This document shows, piece after piece, positions 26,633-36,565 of a DNA stretch of 64,000 nt (positions are counted from its first letter, which is position 1; each line of letters begins with the position of its first letter). Where the stretch lies: NCBI GenBank assembly GCA_016222805.1, contig JACRQG010000004.1, positions 248,001 through 312,000 on the forward strand, given 5' to 3'. The notes under the pieces were generated by a model that was not told the origin of the DNA, did no database searches, and was given only the letters and a program-made list of their open reading frames with translations. The position numbers and the translations under genes are program-made. The stretch is from Verrucomicrobiota bacterium. GTDB lineage: Bacteria > Verrucomicrobiota > Verrucomicrobiia > Opitutales > Opitutaceae.

Positions 26633-29600
26633 TCACTCCGCCGGTTTCGGCGGCGGCGGCAGGCCCCGTAACGCGCGGGGCAGCCGGGCATCGAGACGCG
26701 GTTCCTTGTCGGTCAGGCTGGCCAGGAACTCGACCACGTCGCGCAGTTCGGCCTTGCTGAGGATGGTTCCGTAGATTTCGGGCATGCCAGACGGCGCGCT
26801 TTCCCGTTTGGCGATGTCGGTCCGGCGCACCTCGACCAGTTTGTTGTCGGTGTTCCGGAGGGTCAGAGTGTCCGCCGTCTCGCTCGCGACGATGCCGGCG
26901 GCGGATTCGCCGTTCCGGAGGGTGACAACAATGGTGTCGTAGCCGGGCGCGATCTTCGCGTTGGGTTTCACGATCGCCTCCAGGAGATACTCACGGCTGT
27001 AGCGGGTACCCACTTCCGCGAGATTGGGCCCGGCTTCCCCGCCGTCGCCGCCGGCGCGGTGGCAGCGGATGCAGGAGAGTACCGGCTGGGTTTCAAAGAT
27101 GCGGCGGCCGCGCTCGGCGTTGCCGCCGGCCAGGGCCACGCGGTGCGGCGCCAGCGGGTCCGGGCTGGCGGCCAGCGCCGCTTCGCGGGCGGCGAGGAGT
27201 TCCTTGATGGCCGGATCGGAGCGGCGGCCGGCGGCGGTGACCAGTTCGAGCTGCACCTCCGGGGGCACGCGGCCGGCCGCGAGTTCCCGCAGCTGGCCCG
27301 CGATCAGCGAATCGGCCGTGGGGTGACGGGAAAAGCCGAGGGTGCGGAAGGCTGCCTTTTTTTCCGCGGTGGTGCCGCGGGCCACCAGGCTGGCCAGCAC
27401 CGGGGCCGCGGTGTCGGGCGAGAGGCGGGAGGCGATGGGCAGGGCGGCGAGCCGGAGGGTGGAGTCGGAGGATTCGCCGGCGAAGCGCACGGCGTCGGCG
27501 AGCCGCGGATCCTTGATCCGGTCGAGCGTGGCCAGGGCGGCGGCGCGGGTGGCCCCGGGCTGCTTCGCGTCACGGAGCACGGAGAGGAGCGTGTCGGCGG
27601 CGCCGGCCACCTCGAGGGATTGCAGGGCCTGCAGAGCTGCGGCTGACACGGCCGGCGGCGTGCCCGGGGCGAGCAGGGCCGGGGCGACGCGGGTCAGGGC
27701 GGCAACCGCCGGTCCGCGATCGCGGGTCTTTTCCGGCAGGGGCCGGAAGGTCCCCACGAGCCGATCCCGCTGCAGGGGGCGGGGCCATTCGGCGAGCCGC
27801 GCCAGGGCCTCGGCCCGGGCGCGCGGCGGAGCGTCGCTGCGGGCGGCGTATTGGGCGAGCGTGGCGGCGTTCGCGGGTTGGCCGATTCGAAAGTGGGCGT
27901 TGATCGCCCGGAACAGGACCGGCTCGTCGGCCGACGGGCGATCGAGCAAGGCGGCGAGCGCCGGTTGCGCGGACTCCACGGGCGCGTCGTTGATCGCCAG
28001 GGCAGCCTCATGAACGAGTCGCGGGTCACGGTCGTTGAGGAAGCGCGCGATCTCCGGGTTGCGCAGGCGCCGCAAGGCGAGAAGTACGCCGAGGCGGACT
28101 GCCGGGGAGGGATCGGTGACGGCGGCGGAGAGAGCGGCGGAGGCGTTGCCGCCGACGAGACCCATCACCAGGGCGTGGCGGAGGTAGTGGTCGCGATTGT
28201 CGTTCTCGCGGAGGGCGGCGAGCAACGCGGGTGTGTCCGCTGGCCGGGCCAGTTTCCCGAGCGAGAGCGCGGCAAAGAACCGGACCCGCGGGGACGGATC
28301 CTGCAGGAAGCGGGCAAAATCGGCGAGAAACTTGGGCGAGGGATAGCCCACTTGGTGGTGCTCGCCGACGAGTTTCACGGCCTGGGCGCGCACCTCGGCG
28401 TCGGGGTCGGCGGAGGCCTCGGCCACTGGCACCATGGCCACGGAGTGACGGGACGCGAGCTGCCCGAGGCCCCACAGGGCATGCAGGCGGGCGGTACGCG
28501 GAGCACGGCGGTCGGAGGCCACTCGGGTGAAGACCGGGGTGCTGGCCGGTCCGCGTTCCGCGAGTTCGAACTGCGCCTCGAGGCGCACGCGCCAATCGGC
28601 ATGCGCGAGCAGGCGGGCCAGCTCCTCCGCACTGCGTTTGGTCCAGTCGCCGCCGATCAGCGCCTTGGTTTCCGCGATCAAGGGGTCGCGTGCTCTCCGG
28701 GGATCCGAAATGGCGTAGATGCGGCCGCGTTTGGATTTCGGCCAGCCGGTCGCCCAGTCGGACGTGTAGAGGCGGCCGTCGGGACCGAATTTCACGTCGG
28801 TGGGAAGGGCGTTGGTCAGGAACGGCTGCGCGGTGGCGACCTCGTAGGAGGCGCCCTTCGGCTTGAGGGTGTAGGTGAAGATCCCGCTGCTCGAGACGGA
28901 TCCCTTGAAGTGGGTGACGAAGAGGTGGCCCTGGTACGAGGGGTTGAGCCCGGTGCCGGGGTAATACTCGATGCCGGACGGGCCGTCCTCGAGGTTGCAG
29001 ATCGGCGGCAGGAGGTAGGCGGCCTGGCCGTCGTGGCGTGGATGCCAGAGCCGTTCGAGGTTCCACGGACCGGCCTTGCCGAGCGGCGCGAACTGATAAC
29101 CGACCCGCCAGCCGCTGTCGCCTCCCTCCACGACGTGCACCAGGCGCTCCTCGTCGCCATGATCGCAGTCGTTGTCGCCCGTGAAGAGATCGCCGACCTC
29201 GTTGAAGACCAGCGCCTGCGGGTTGCGCAGCCCGGTGGCGAAGAGCTCCATCTGCGAACCGTCGGGGTAGCAGCGAAAGACGGCGCCCTCGTCGGGCACG
29301 GAGAGCACCCGCCCTTCCTTGGTGGTCACGGTCGCACCGCGATCGCCGTTGCTGAAGTAGATCCGGCCGTCGGGGCCGAACACCAGTCCGTGCAGATCGT
29401 GCCCGGTGAAATTGAAACGCACGCCGTAACCGCGGCTGATCTCGGCGCGGCTCTCGGCGCGGTCCGCCCCCTGGAAGCGCCACAGGCTCGGAATGTTGGT
29501 GAACCAGACCTGGCCGCGGCGGGCGAGCACCCCGGAGCCGATGCCGTCGAGCGGGGAATTGAAACCGTCGGCGTACACGGAGCTGCGATCGGCCACGCCG

Positions 29601-30088
29601 TCGCCGTCGGTGTCGGCCAGCAGGCGGACGACCTCGCCTTCGATCGAGAGCTCCTTTTCGCCGGCCGGGCCGAAGGCCTTCTTGATCAGGGCCGCGCGAT
29701 CCTCGACGGTGCGGCAGGCCAGCTCGTCCTCGAGCATCCACATGTAGTCGCGGATATCCAGGACGCTGGAGCGGTAGCGGTAGGTCTCGGCCACGAGGAT
29801 GCGTCCCCGTTCGTCGAAGGCGAAGGCCACCGGATTGGCCAGCATCGGCTCGGCGGCCCAGAGTTTCACCTCGAGCCCGTCGGGCACCTGCATGCGCTTC
29901 AGCGCCTGGGCGGCCTCGTCGGAGGCCGGCGCGATGTCCGGGGCGGCGAGGCGCGTGCCGGCCTCGCGGATACGCCCGCGGGCGACGGGCGGTTCGTCGT
30001 CGTCCGCGGTTTCGGCCGCGCGCAGGAGCGCGGCGCCGGGGAAAATGACCGCAGCAAGGGCGGCGCGGAGGAAGTGGGATCCGTGCAT
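26633..30088 (-). CDS. PVC-type membrane-bound dehydrogenase/HEAT/cytochrome c protein
   Basis: A 1151-residue exported protein. A signal peptide (LRAALAAVIFPGAALLRA) precedes a beta-propeller dehydrogenase-like domain (~70-430) with calcium-like loops (LADTDGDGVADRSSVY) and NGDRGAT/TGDNDCDHGDE segments. HEAT-like helical repeats occupy ~430-970. A C-terminal cytochrome c domain has haem motif CIRCH near residue 1009. This architecture is a hallmark of Planctomycetes and Verrucomicrobiota and is thought to oxidise sugars or related compounds in the periplasm; the substrate is unknown. The start is the ATG giving the signal peptide, preceded by a C/T tract. Confidence 0.9.
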   Translation of the reverse strand: MHGSHFLRAALAAVIFPGAALLRAAETADDDEPPVARGRIREAGTRLAAPDIAPASDEAAQALKRMQVPDGLEVKLWAAEPMLANPVAFAFDERGRILVAETYRYRSSVLDIRDYMWMLEDELACRTVEDRAALIKKAFGPAGEKELSIEGEVVRLLADTDGDGVADRSSVYADGFNSPLDGIGSGVLARRGQVWFTNIPSLWRFQGADRAESRAEISRGYGVRFNFTGHDLHGLVFGPDGRIYFSNGDRGATVTTKEGRVLSVPDEGAVFRCYPDGSQMELFATGLRNPQALVFNEVGDLFTGDNDCDHGDEERLVHVVEGGDSGWRVGYQFAPLGKAGPWNLERLWHPRHDGQAAYLLPPICNLEDGPSGIEYYPGTGLNPSYQGHLFVTHFKGSVSSSGIFTYTLKPKGASYEVATAQPFLTNALPTDVKFGPDGRLYTSDWATGWPKSKRGRIYAISDPRRARDPLIAETKALIGGDWTKRSAEELARLLAHADWRVRLEAQFELAERGPASTPVFTRVASDRRAPRTARLHALWGLGQLASRHSVAMVPVAEASADPDAEVRAQAVKLVGEHHQVGYPSPKFLADFARFLQDPSPRVRFFAALSLGKLARPADTPALLAALRENDNRDHYLRHALVMGLVGGNASAALSAAVTDPSPAVRLGVLLALRRLRNPEIARFLNDRDPRLVHEAALAINDAPVESAQPALAALLDRPSADEPVLFRAINAHFRIGQPANAATLAQYAARSDAPPRARAEALARLAEWPRPLQRDRLVGTFRPLPEKTRDRGPAVAALTRVAPALLAPGTPPAVSAAALQALQSLEVAGAADTLLSVLRDAKQPGATRAAALATLDRIKDPRLADAVRFAGESSDSTLRLAALPIASRLSPDTAAPVLASLVARGTTAEKKAAFRTLGFSRHPTADSLIAGQLRELAAGRVPPEVQLELVTAAGRRSDPAIKELLAAREAALAASPDPLAPHRVALAGGNAERGRRIFETQPVLSCIRCHRAGGDGGEAGPNLAEVGTRYSREYLLEAIVKPNAKIAPGYDTIVVTLRNGESAAGIVASETADTLTLRNTDNKLVEVRRTDIAKRESAPSGMPEIYGTILSKAELRDVVEFLASLTDKEPRLDARLPRALRGLPPPPKPAE

Positions 30089-30188
30089 GGGGGAGGCCGG
30101 AGCGTAGGCGCCGATCGACCGCTGGCAAGGCGGCGCCGCCGTCTGCCTGGCGGGCGAAGGGGCGAATCCGAAGGGGCGGCGTACCGCG

Positions 30189-31004
30189 TCAGGCGGAACG
30201 ACGCAGGTGGGCGCAGACGATGCCGGCGGCCACGGCGGCGTTGAGGGATTCGGCGGCACCGAGGCGCGGGATGGTGACGCGCCGGGACAAGCAGGCGGCG
30301 ACGGCGGGAGAGAGCCCCTGGCCCTCGGAGCCGACCACAACCACAGCCGCGGCGAGGATCGGCACGGTGGCGAGTGGTTCGCCGGCGAGGTCGCAGCCGA
30401 GGATGGGAAGGTCCGGATGCGCGGCGCGCAGGTTGGACAAGACGGCGGGGAGTCCGACCACGTGGGTGCGCACGCGCGCGAAGGATCCCATGCTGGCGTT
30501 GATCACCTTCTGGTGGAAAAGATCCGCGCAATCCGGGGAAAGGAGGACGCGTTCGAAGGCGAACCAGTCGGCGATGCGCAACAGCGTGCCGACGTTGCCG
30601 GGATCCTGCAGGCCGTCCAGGGCGAGGGTGAGGCCGCGGGCCAGATCCGGCGGGTGCAGCGGGGGCCGCGCGATCCGGCCGACCGCCAGCACGTTCGACG
30701 GCGTGGGAAAGTGGCTGGCCCGGGCCATCTCCGCCGGCGAAACCCGCACGAGTGACGGGGAGGGGGTGGGTGTCTCTGCCGCTGCGGCGGATGCCGCGCG
30801 GGAGGGCGGAAGCCAGTCCTCCGTGGCGTACAGTTCGAGCAGGGGAAAGCCGGCGGCGAGGAGTTCGCCCACGACCTTTTCGCCTTCGACGACGAACAAC
30901 CCGAGGGCCTCGCGGTGCTTCTTCTCGCGCAGGGAACGCAGGCGTTGGAGTTCGGCCTTGGTCAGCACGGCCGCATGGTCGGCCGGGTCACTTGCCGGTG
31001 GCAA
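30189..31004 (-). CDS. SpoU/TrmH-family RNA 2'-O-methyltransferase
   Basis: A 271-residue protein of the SPOUT class. The N-terminal substrate-binding domain has the usual LREKKHREALGLFVVEGEK. The C-terminal knot has the three motifs DGLQDPGNVGTLLRIADW, VVVVGSEGQGLS and VTIPRLGAAESLNAAVAAGI. It methylates ribose in tRNA or rRNA using S-adenosylmethionine; the target base is unknown. A TTG start at 31004 is supported by GAGG ~6 bases upstream and overlaps the preceding gene by 17 bases, so it may be the last gene of the membrane-protein operon. Confidence 0.88.
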   Translation of the reverse strand: MPPASDPADHAAVLTKAELQRLRSLREKKHREALGLFVVEGEKVVGELLAAGFPLLELYATEDWLPPSRAASAAAAETPTPSPSLVRVSPAEMARASHFPTPSNVLAVGRIARPPLHPPDLARGLTLALDGLQDPGNVGTLLRIADWFAFERVLLSPDCADLFHQKVINASMGSFARVRTHVVGLPAVLSNLRAAHPDLPILGCDLAGEPLATVPILAAAVVVVGSEGQGLSPAVAACLSRRVTIPRLGAAESLNAAVAAGIVCAHLRRSA

Positions 31005-32772
31005 GCAACGCCTCGCCGTCGCCGACCAGGCGCACCCGGTGGGCGGTCAGGAGATACTCGGGCCGGCCGCCGCCGGTGGTGAGGAGCCCGATCTGATATT
31101 CCCCGACCGGGAGGCGGTCGCGCCGGCGGGCGAAGCGGAAGCCGGATTGTTCCCACCCGGGCTGGCCGGTGGCTTTCGCCACATCGGGGCGGGTGGTGCC
31201 CACCGTGGTGAAGAGGTGGACCGCGCCCGTGGCGGAGCGGAGCACGAGGTGGATCTGGCCGCGTTCCGACGGCAGGCCCGGAAGGGCGGCCCAACCCCGG
31301 ATGAAGACCGAACGGGCATTCACCGTGAGCTCATCGACGAAGTAGGCGAGGCGCGTGCTCACTTCGGCGCGGGCGGGGAAGGGCAGACGGCGGCAGATCG
31401 GCCCGAGGCGGTAGACCCCGAGCGCCTCGGCCCGCTGGAGCAACTGGGTGGCGTGCTGCGGATCAGGATGGAGGGTGAACGGCCCCCGGCCGTCCTCGCC
31501 ATGCTGCTTGAAGCGGGTGGCGGCGCGGTCGCGGGCTTCGATCCAGGCCTCGGTCTCGTCGAGGAACTCGCGGTTTGCGACCACATTGAAGGCGATCAGG
31601 CCCGGCAACAGGGAGACGAGAAACTGCAGGGGCCGCCGCGGATGCGAGTGCCGCTCCACGAGGAGGAAGAGCACGAGCGCCCACGCCAGCGCACTCAGCA
31701 CGAAATACCGCGAGATCACTTCGCCGCCGGACAACTCGGCGCGGCCAAACGCCAGCATGGCCGCGGCCGCCGCGGCGTAGGCGGCGAGGGCGGTGAGGAA
31801 GGGATCGCGGCGGACGGCGCCGCGGGCGACGGCGAAGCCGAAGGCCCCGAGAAACGCGGCGCCAAAGAACGGCTCGAGCGCCTCGTGACCGAGGGCGGGC
31901 ACCGCCCCCAGCAGCGAAAGCCAGTAGTCGCAGAACCGGAGTGCACCCTCCCAGGACGGGTCGGGGAAGGCCTGCCCGGAACTGAAGGCAAAGCCGTGGA
32001 AGAAAGCCCCGCAGGTGACGGCCGCGGTGGCGACCCAGGCCGGCAGTCGACGGCGGTGGCTGGAGCGCCAGAGCAGGGCCGCGCCGACCGGCCAGACCAT
32101 GAGGCCGTGCGCCAGGGTGAAGGAGGCCAGCACGCCGAATACCGCCCCCAGGAGCACGCGGCCGCGGGCCACGGCCTGGAGCGCCGCCGAGGCGAAGAGC
32201 AGCACCTGGAAGTTCTCGAGCGAGGTTCCGGGCCAGAGGTAATTCTCGTAGTGTTCGAGTTGGAAGAGCAGCAGCGAGAGCAGCACGGCGAGCCGGACGC
32301 GGCGCAGGGCCGAGCCGGCCTCGAAGAGGAGGAGTCCGCAGGTGGCGAGAATCGAGCCGATGGCGATCCAGTCGATGATCGCAAAGTTGATGGTGCCGGT
32401 CAGCCAGTAGCTCGCGGCGTACACGAGGCGGCCGGTGGCGGTCCGGTGCTCGTCCTTCACCGCCACGAGTTCGCGCAGGAACTCCGCGGGCGGCATGCCT
32501 TCCTTCAGCCGGACCACGAACGCCAGCGCGGTGTCGAACTCCTCCCCGTAGACGATGTCGCGCCGGGCGTCGGCCGTACGAAGCAGCACGTAGACCAGCG
32601 GAATCAGGGCGAGCGCACCGAGGGCGAGCCAGGAGAGGCGCCCCCGCCGCCGTCTCAGCAGGCGCTGGCCGAGATGCCGCCGGAGGGCGCCCCACGAGAA
32701 GCGGGACAGCAGACGCTCGCTGGCCGATTCCGCCAGCGGAGGATGGGGGTGACCCAGAGGCGCGGGATTCAC
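30988..32772 (-). CDS. Polytopic membrane protein, tandem paralogue 1 (GT-C-like?)
   Basis: A 594-residue protein with a basic cytoplasmic N-terminus, ~10 predicted membrane helices and a C-terminal beta-rich soluble domain (~430-594). The first extracytoplasmic loop carries an acidic motif EEFD (Glu77, Glu78, Asp80), followed by EHRTATGRL and YWLTGTINF, and a later HYENYLWPG. Acidic first-loop motifs are typical of GT-C glycosyltransferases, so transfer of sugar from a lipid carrier is my inference, not a demonstrated family match. The start is GTG, overlapping the stop of paralogue 2 (GTGA). It is clearly homologous to the two genes upstream. Confidence 0.75.
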   Translation of the reverse strand: MNPAPLGHPHPPLAESASERLLSRFSWGALRRHLGQRLLRRRRGRLSWLALGALALIPLVYVLLRTADARRDIVYGEEFDTALAFVVRLKEGMPPAEFLRELVAVKDEHRTATGRLVYAASYWLTGTINFAIIDWIAIGSILATCGLLLFEAGSALRRVRLAVLLSLLLFQLEHYENYLWPGTSLENFQVLLFASAALQAVARGRVLLGAVFGVLASFTLAHGLMVWPVGAALLWRSSHRRRLPAWVATAAVTCGAFFHGFAFSSGQAFPDPSWEGALRFCDYWLSLLGAVPALGHEALEPFFGAAFLGAFGFAVARGAVRRDPFLTALAAYAAAAAAMLAFGRAELSGGEVISRYFVLSALAWALVLFLLVERHSHPRRPLQFLVSLLPGLIAFNVVANREFLDETEAWIEARDRAATRFKQHGEDGRGPFTLHPDPQHATQLLQRAEALGVYRLGPICRRLPFPARAEVSTRLAYFVDELTVNARSVFIRGWAALPGLPSERGQIHLVLRSATGAVHLFTTVGTTRPDVAKATGQPGWEQSGFRFARRRDRLPVGEYQIGLLTTGGGRPEYLLTAHRVRLVGDGEALLATGK

Positions 32773-34506
32773 GGTGTGGCGGGCACCGCGCGGCTGCGCG
32801 GACCGTCGAGGATCATGCGGTGCCCGGTCATCATGTACTCGGAACGCGGTCCGTTCTCAATCAGGAAGCCGACCTGGAAGTCCCCGCGGGGGAGTTCGTC
32901 GAGGCGGGCGGCAAAGTAGAAGCCGGCGCTGGTCCAGCCCGGCTCACGGCGCGACGTCGCGACATCGGGGCGGGAGAACGCAACGGTGGAGAAGAGGTGG
33001 ACGCGGTCGGCCGCCCGGAGCACGAGGTGCAGGCTGCCGCGCCGCGAGCGCTGGCCGGGGATCGCGGCCCAACCGCGAAGGGCGGCGCCGCCGGCGTTCA
33101 CACTCAGCTCGTCGACGAAGTAGTGGAGGCGGTTGGTCTCGCGGGCGGTGCGGGGAAAGGCCTCGGGGCGGCAGACTGCGCCGAGACGATAGAGGCCCGC
33201 CGCCTCCGCCTGCCGCAGGAGATCGGTGGCGCGGCCGGGCGTGGGATGCAGGGAGAACGGGCCCCGGCCGTCGACCCCGTGGTGCTGGTAGCTGGCGACG
33301 GCGATGTTGCGGCATTCGAGCCAGGAATCGACCTCGTCGGTGAATTCACGGTTCGCGAGGTAATTGAACGCCAGGAGCGAGGGCAGCACGGCCGCGAAGA
33401 GGCGCCAGGGGCGGCGCGGATGACTGTGGCGCTCGATGACCATGAAGCAGGCCAGGGCCCACGCGAGGGCGCTGAGGATGTAATAGCGCGAGAAGATCTG
33501 CCCGCCGGATTCGGCGGCGCGGCCGGCCGCAATCATCGCCATGGCACCGACCGCGAACGCGGCCAAAGGCAGCGCGATGCGTTCGCGGCGCAGGCCGCCG
33601 CGCGCCGCGGCATAACCGAGGAGGGCGAGCAGGGCGACGCCGAGCCAGGGCGCGGCGCCGCGGTGGCCGAGGGCCGGGGCGGCGCCCAGCATCGAAAGCC
33701 AGTAGTGGGCCACCTGTTTCAGGCCGGCGAAGGTCCAGGTCGCGAAGGACTGCGCGGTGTTGACGTGGAAGCCGGTGAAGAAGCCGCCAATCGCGAGCAG
33801 CGCGAACACGCCCCAGACCGCGAGGCCGGTGCGGTGCGGGCGCCGCCACAGCAGGGCGGCGCCGACCGGCCAGAGGACGAGGCCATGGGCCAGCGTGAAG
33901 GTCGCGAGCGACGCGAGAATGCCGCCGACCGCGACCGCGGTGATCGTTCCGCGGGCGAGCGCCACGACGGTGCCGCCCGCCAGCAGGACGATTTGGAAAA
34001 TGGTCGATCGAGGCGCCGGACCACAGGTAATTCTCGTAGTGCTCGAGCTGGAACAGCCACAGGGCCAGCAGCACCCCGAGCCGCACGCGGCGCAGCGAAT
34101 TCCCGGCGGTCGCCACCAGCAGCAGGCAGAGGGCGGGGATGGTCGCGTTGCCGATGGCTCCGATGACCGAGAAGTTGATCGTGCCGGTGAGCCAGTAGCT
34201 GGCCGCAAACAGCAGCCGGCTGGTCACCATCCGGTGTTCGTTGGCCAGGGCGAAAAGCTCCCGCCCCAGGCCCTCGGCCGTGACTCCCTCGCGCAGCCGC
34301 AACAGCATCGCGAGGGCGGTGTCGAATTCGTCCCAGTAGACGATGTTGCGCCAGGCCTCGGCGGTGCGGATCGAGACGTAGAGCACCGGGGCCAGGGCGA
34401 GCAGGCAGAGGACGGCGAACACGGGTCGCGGCGGGCGCAACCGACGACGGGGCGGCGCGACGGGGGAAAGAGGGGTGGCCGGGATCGTCGGAAGGGCCGG
34501 GCTCAT
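32769..34506 (-). pseudogene. Polytopic membrane protein, tandem paralogue 2, frameshifted
   Basis: Homologous to both neighbours but split between two frames. Frame one runs from ATG 34506 through the acidic loop (Asp59, Glu60, Asp62) to LWSGASIDHF. Frame two continues from QIVLLAGG to the stop at 32769. The break coincides with an A-run on the plus strand at 33997-34000 (TTTT in the gene); removing one base restores the paralogue sequence exactly (HFQ). The total length of 1738 bp is one base more than a multiple of three. It may be a true mutation, a programmed slip or a sequencing error. Everything else is intact, including the C-terminal domain. Confidence 0.85.
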
Positions 34507-34537
34507 GCTGGCAGAAGCAGGGCGCGGGGACGTGGTC

Positions 34538-36235
34538 TCACAGCGTGTTGAAGCGGACCGGCTCGCCGGGAACGGGATTCGCCAGCCGCACCCACTGGTC
34601 CGTCATCACGAACTCCGCCTGGCCCCCGCGATTGATGACCAGCCCGACCTGGTAGTCGTCGATCGGCAGGCGATGCCGGAGAATCACGAGCCGGAAGCCG
34701 CAGTTCCGCCAGCGGGGTTCCTTGTAGGCCTGGGCGACGTCGGTGCGCATCACGGTGATGGTGGTGAAGGCGCACGTGCGGTTTTTCGATCGGAAAAGCA
34801 CCTGGATTTCTCCGCGGTCCGATTCGTGGCCGGGCAACATGGCCCAGCCCCCCAGCGAGATCGCCGAGCGCGTGACCATGTTCTCGTCCACATAGGCGAT
34901 CATGTGCCGGCTCGGCGTGGCGGCAGGCGGGTCGATCTCGAAGCAGAGCCGCGGCAGTTCGTAGATGCCGCGGACCGCGGCTTCCCGGAGCAGCGCGTCG
35001 GCATGGCCATCCTTGGGATGAAGGCGGATTTGCCCGCGACCATCGGACTCATACTGCTTGAAACGCAGGGCGGCGCGGTCGCGCGCCTCGACGAATCGCT
35101 CGGCCGGAAGCTCGAATTCGAGGTTGGAGCAGAAATTGAAGGCGATCAGGGCCGGCAGGCTCCAGGCGAGGGCGCGGTACGGCCGGCCGGGAGGGCTCGC
35201 CTTTTCCAGCAGCACGAAGAGGGCGAGGGCCCAGGCGAGGCAGCTCAGCACGATGTACCGCGAGGCGACCTGCCCGCCGGCGTATTCAGCCCGACCGTAC
35301 GCGATCAGGCCGAGGGAGCCGAGGGCGAAGAGGATGACCGGCAGGGCGACCCGCTCCCGGGCGAGTCCGCCCCGCCAGAGGAGCAGGCCGAGGAGCGCGA
35401 GGTAGACCACCCCGAAGGCGGGGGCGATCGCCGTGCGGCCGAACGCGAAGGGGACTCCGACGAGGGTGAGCCAGTAGTGTCCGAACCTCAACCCGCTCGC
35501 CACGCTGAGCGGAGGGATGTGGTGCCCGGGATTCGCGCCGAAGCCGTGCAGGAAGATTCCCAGGGCCAGGGCGGCGGCGGCGCCCCAGCCTGCCAGCCGG
35601 TGCCAGCGCCGATCGACGGCCAGTCGCGCCGCGCCCACGATCCACACCACGCTGCCGTGGGCGAGGGTGAAGGTCGCCAGCCCGGCGAGCACGGCGGCGC
35701 CGATCGTGGACCGCCGCGTGTCCCGGGCGAGCAGGGCGATGGCGCCGACGGCGAGCATCACGACCTGGAAGTGATCGATGGAGGCGCCGGACCAGAGGAA
35801 GTTCTCGAAATTGCCGAGGTGGAAGATCAGGAACGCCAGCACGACCCCCAGGCGGATCCGCCGGGGAGTGGTGCCGGCCGCGGCCACGAGGATTAGTCCC
35901 GCCGCCACGATGAACGCATTGCCGATGGCGCCGATGACGTGGAAATTGACCGTGCCGGTCAGCCAGTAACTGCCGGCGAACAGCAGCCGGCTCGTGACGG
36001 TGCGGTGCTCGTTGCTGAGCGCGAAGAGACGGTCGACCGTCTCGCGCCAGCCGGCGCCCGCATCCAGCCGCAGCAGGAGATCAATCGCGGTGTCGAGCTC
36101 GTCCTGGAAGGCGATGTTGCGGCTCGCCTCCACGATGCAGCCGCCGATGTACACCAGCGGAATCAGGGCGAGGAACGTCCAGACCCAGCCGGGGCGGTGG
36201 CGGGAGAGCGTGGCGGGATGCCGGAGGAGGATCAT
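34538..36235 (-). CDS. Polytopic membrane protein, tandem paralogue 3 (GT-C-like?)
   Basis: A 565-residue member of the same family and first gene of the operon. The first loop has DELD (Asp45, Glu46, Asp48), then NEHRTVTSRL and YWLTGTVNF, FLWSGASIDHFQ, and a C-terminal beta domain ending near FVMTDQWVRL. The shared C-terminal domain differs most between the three paralogues, which suggests different partners or acceptors. I start at ATG 36235; an in-frame GTG at 36283 would add 16 residues. Neither has a Shine-Dalgarno. Paralogue 2 begins 31 bases downstream of the stop. Confidence 0.75.
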   Translation of the reverse strand: MILLRHPATLSRHRPGWVWTFLALIPLVYIGGCIVEASRNIAFQDELDTAIDLLLRLDAGAGWRETVDRLFALSNEHRTVTSRLLFAGSYWLTGTVNFHVIGAIGNAFIVAAGLILVAAAGTTPRRIRLGVVLAFLIFHLGNFENFLWSGASIDHFQVVMLAVGAIALLARDTRRSTIGAAVLAGLATFTLAHGSVVWIVGAARLAVDRRWHRLAGWGAAAALALGIFLHGFGANPGHHIPPLSVASGLRFGHYWLTLVGVPFAFGRTAIAPAFGVVYLALLGLLLWRGGLARERVALPVILFALGSLGLIAYGRAEYAGGQVASRYIVLSCLAWALALFVLLEKASPPGRPYRALAWSLPALIAFNFCSNLEFELPAERFVEARDRAALRFKQYESDGRGQIRLHPKDGHADALLREAAVRGIYELPRLCFEIDPPAATPSRHMIAYVDENMVTRSAISLGGWAMLPGHESDRGEIQVLFRSKNRTCAFTTITVMRTDVAQAYKEPRWRNCGFRLVILRHRLPIDDYQVGLVINRGGQAEFVMTDQWVRLANPVPGEPVRFNTL

Positions 36236-36379
36236 CGGGCGGAACGACCGGAGGGGCGCCGGAGAATCCGAAAGGGAGAGCACATGGGGAACGACGGGAT
36301 CCGGGACGAAAAGGTGCGGGGAACTTGGTAACGAAACTGTTGGGAACGGAGCGGAGGCGCGGAAGGGAAAGTTGGATTG

Positions 36380-36395
36380 CTGACACGAATGTCAG
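36380..36395. promoter_or_regulatory. Possible operator in a divergent promoter region
   Basis: The ~330 bp between the paralogue operon (minus) and the membrane protein at 36566 (plus) contains one compact symmetric site, CTGACA-CGAA-TGTCAG. It is the only clear dyad there. It could regulate either or both divergent units; no -35/-10 pair is convincing. Confidence 0.3.
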
Positions 36396-36565
36396 ACGGA
36401 CGCAGTTTGACGCCGGGAGTTTCGGGCCGGACCGGGACGGCGGTTGGGAAAGCGCCGCTTCGGCCGGTCGCACCCGCGAGGCTTGCCGGAAGACACTCGC
36501 GACTCCGCGGCGCCGGCGGAGGGAATTTCTTTCCAAGGCGGAACGGCTGCGTAAGCTGCGCCCCC

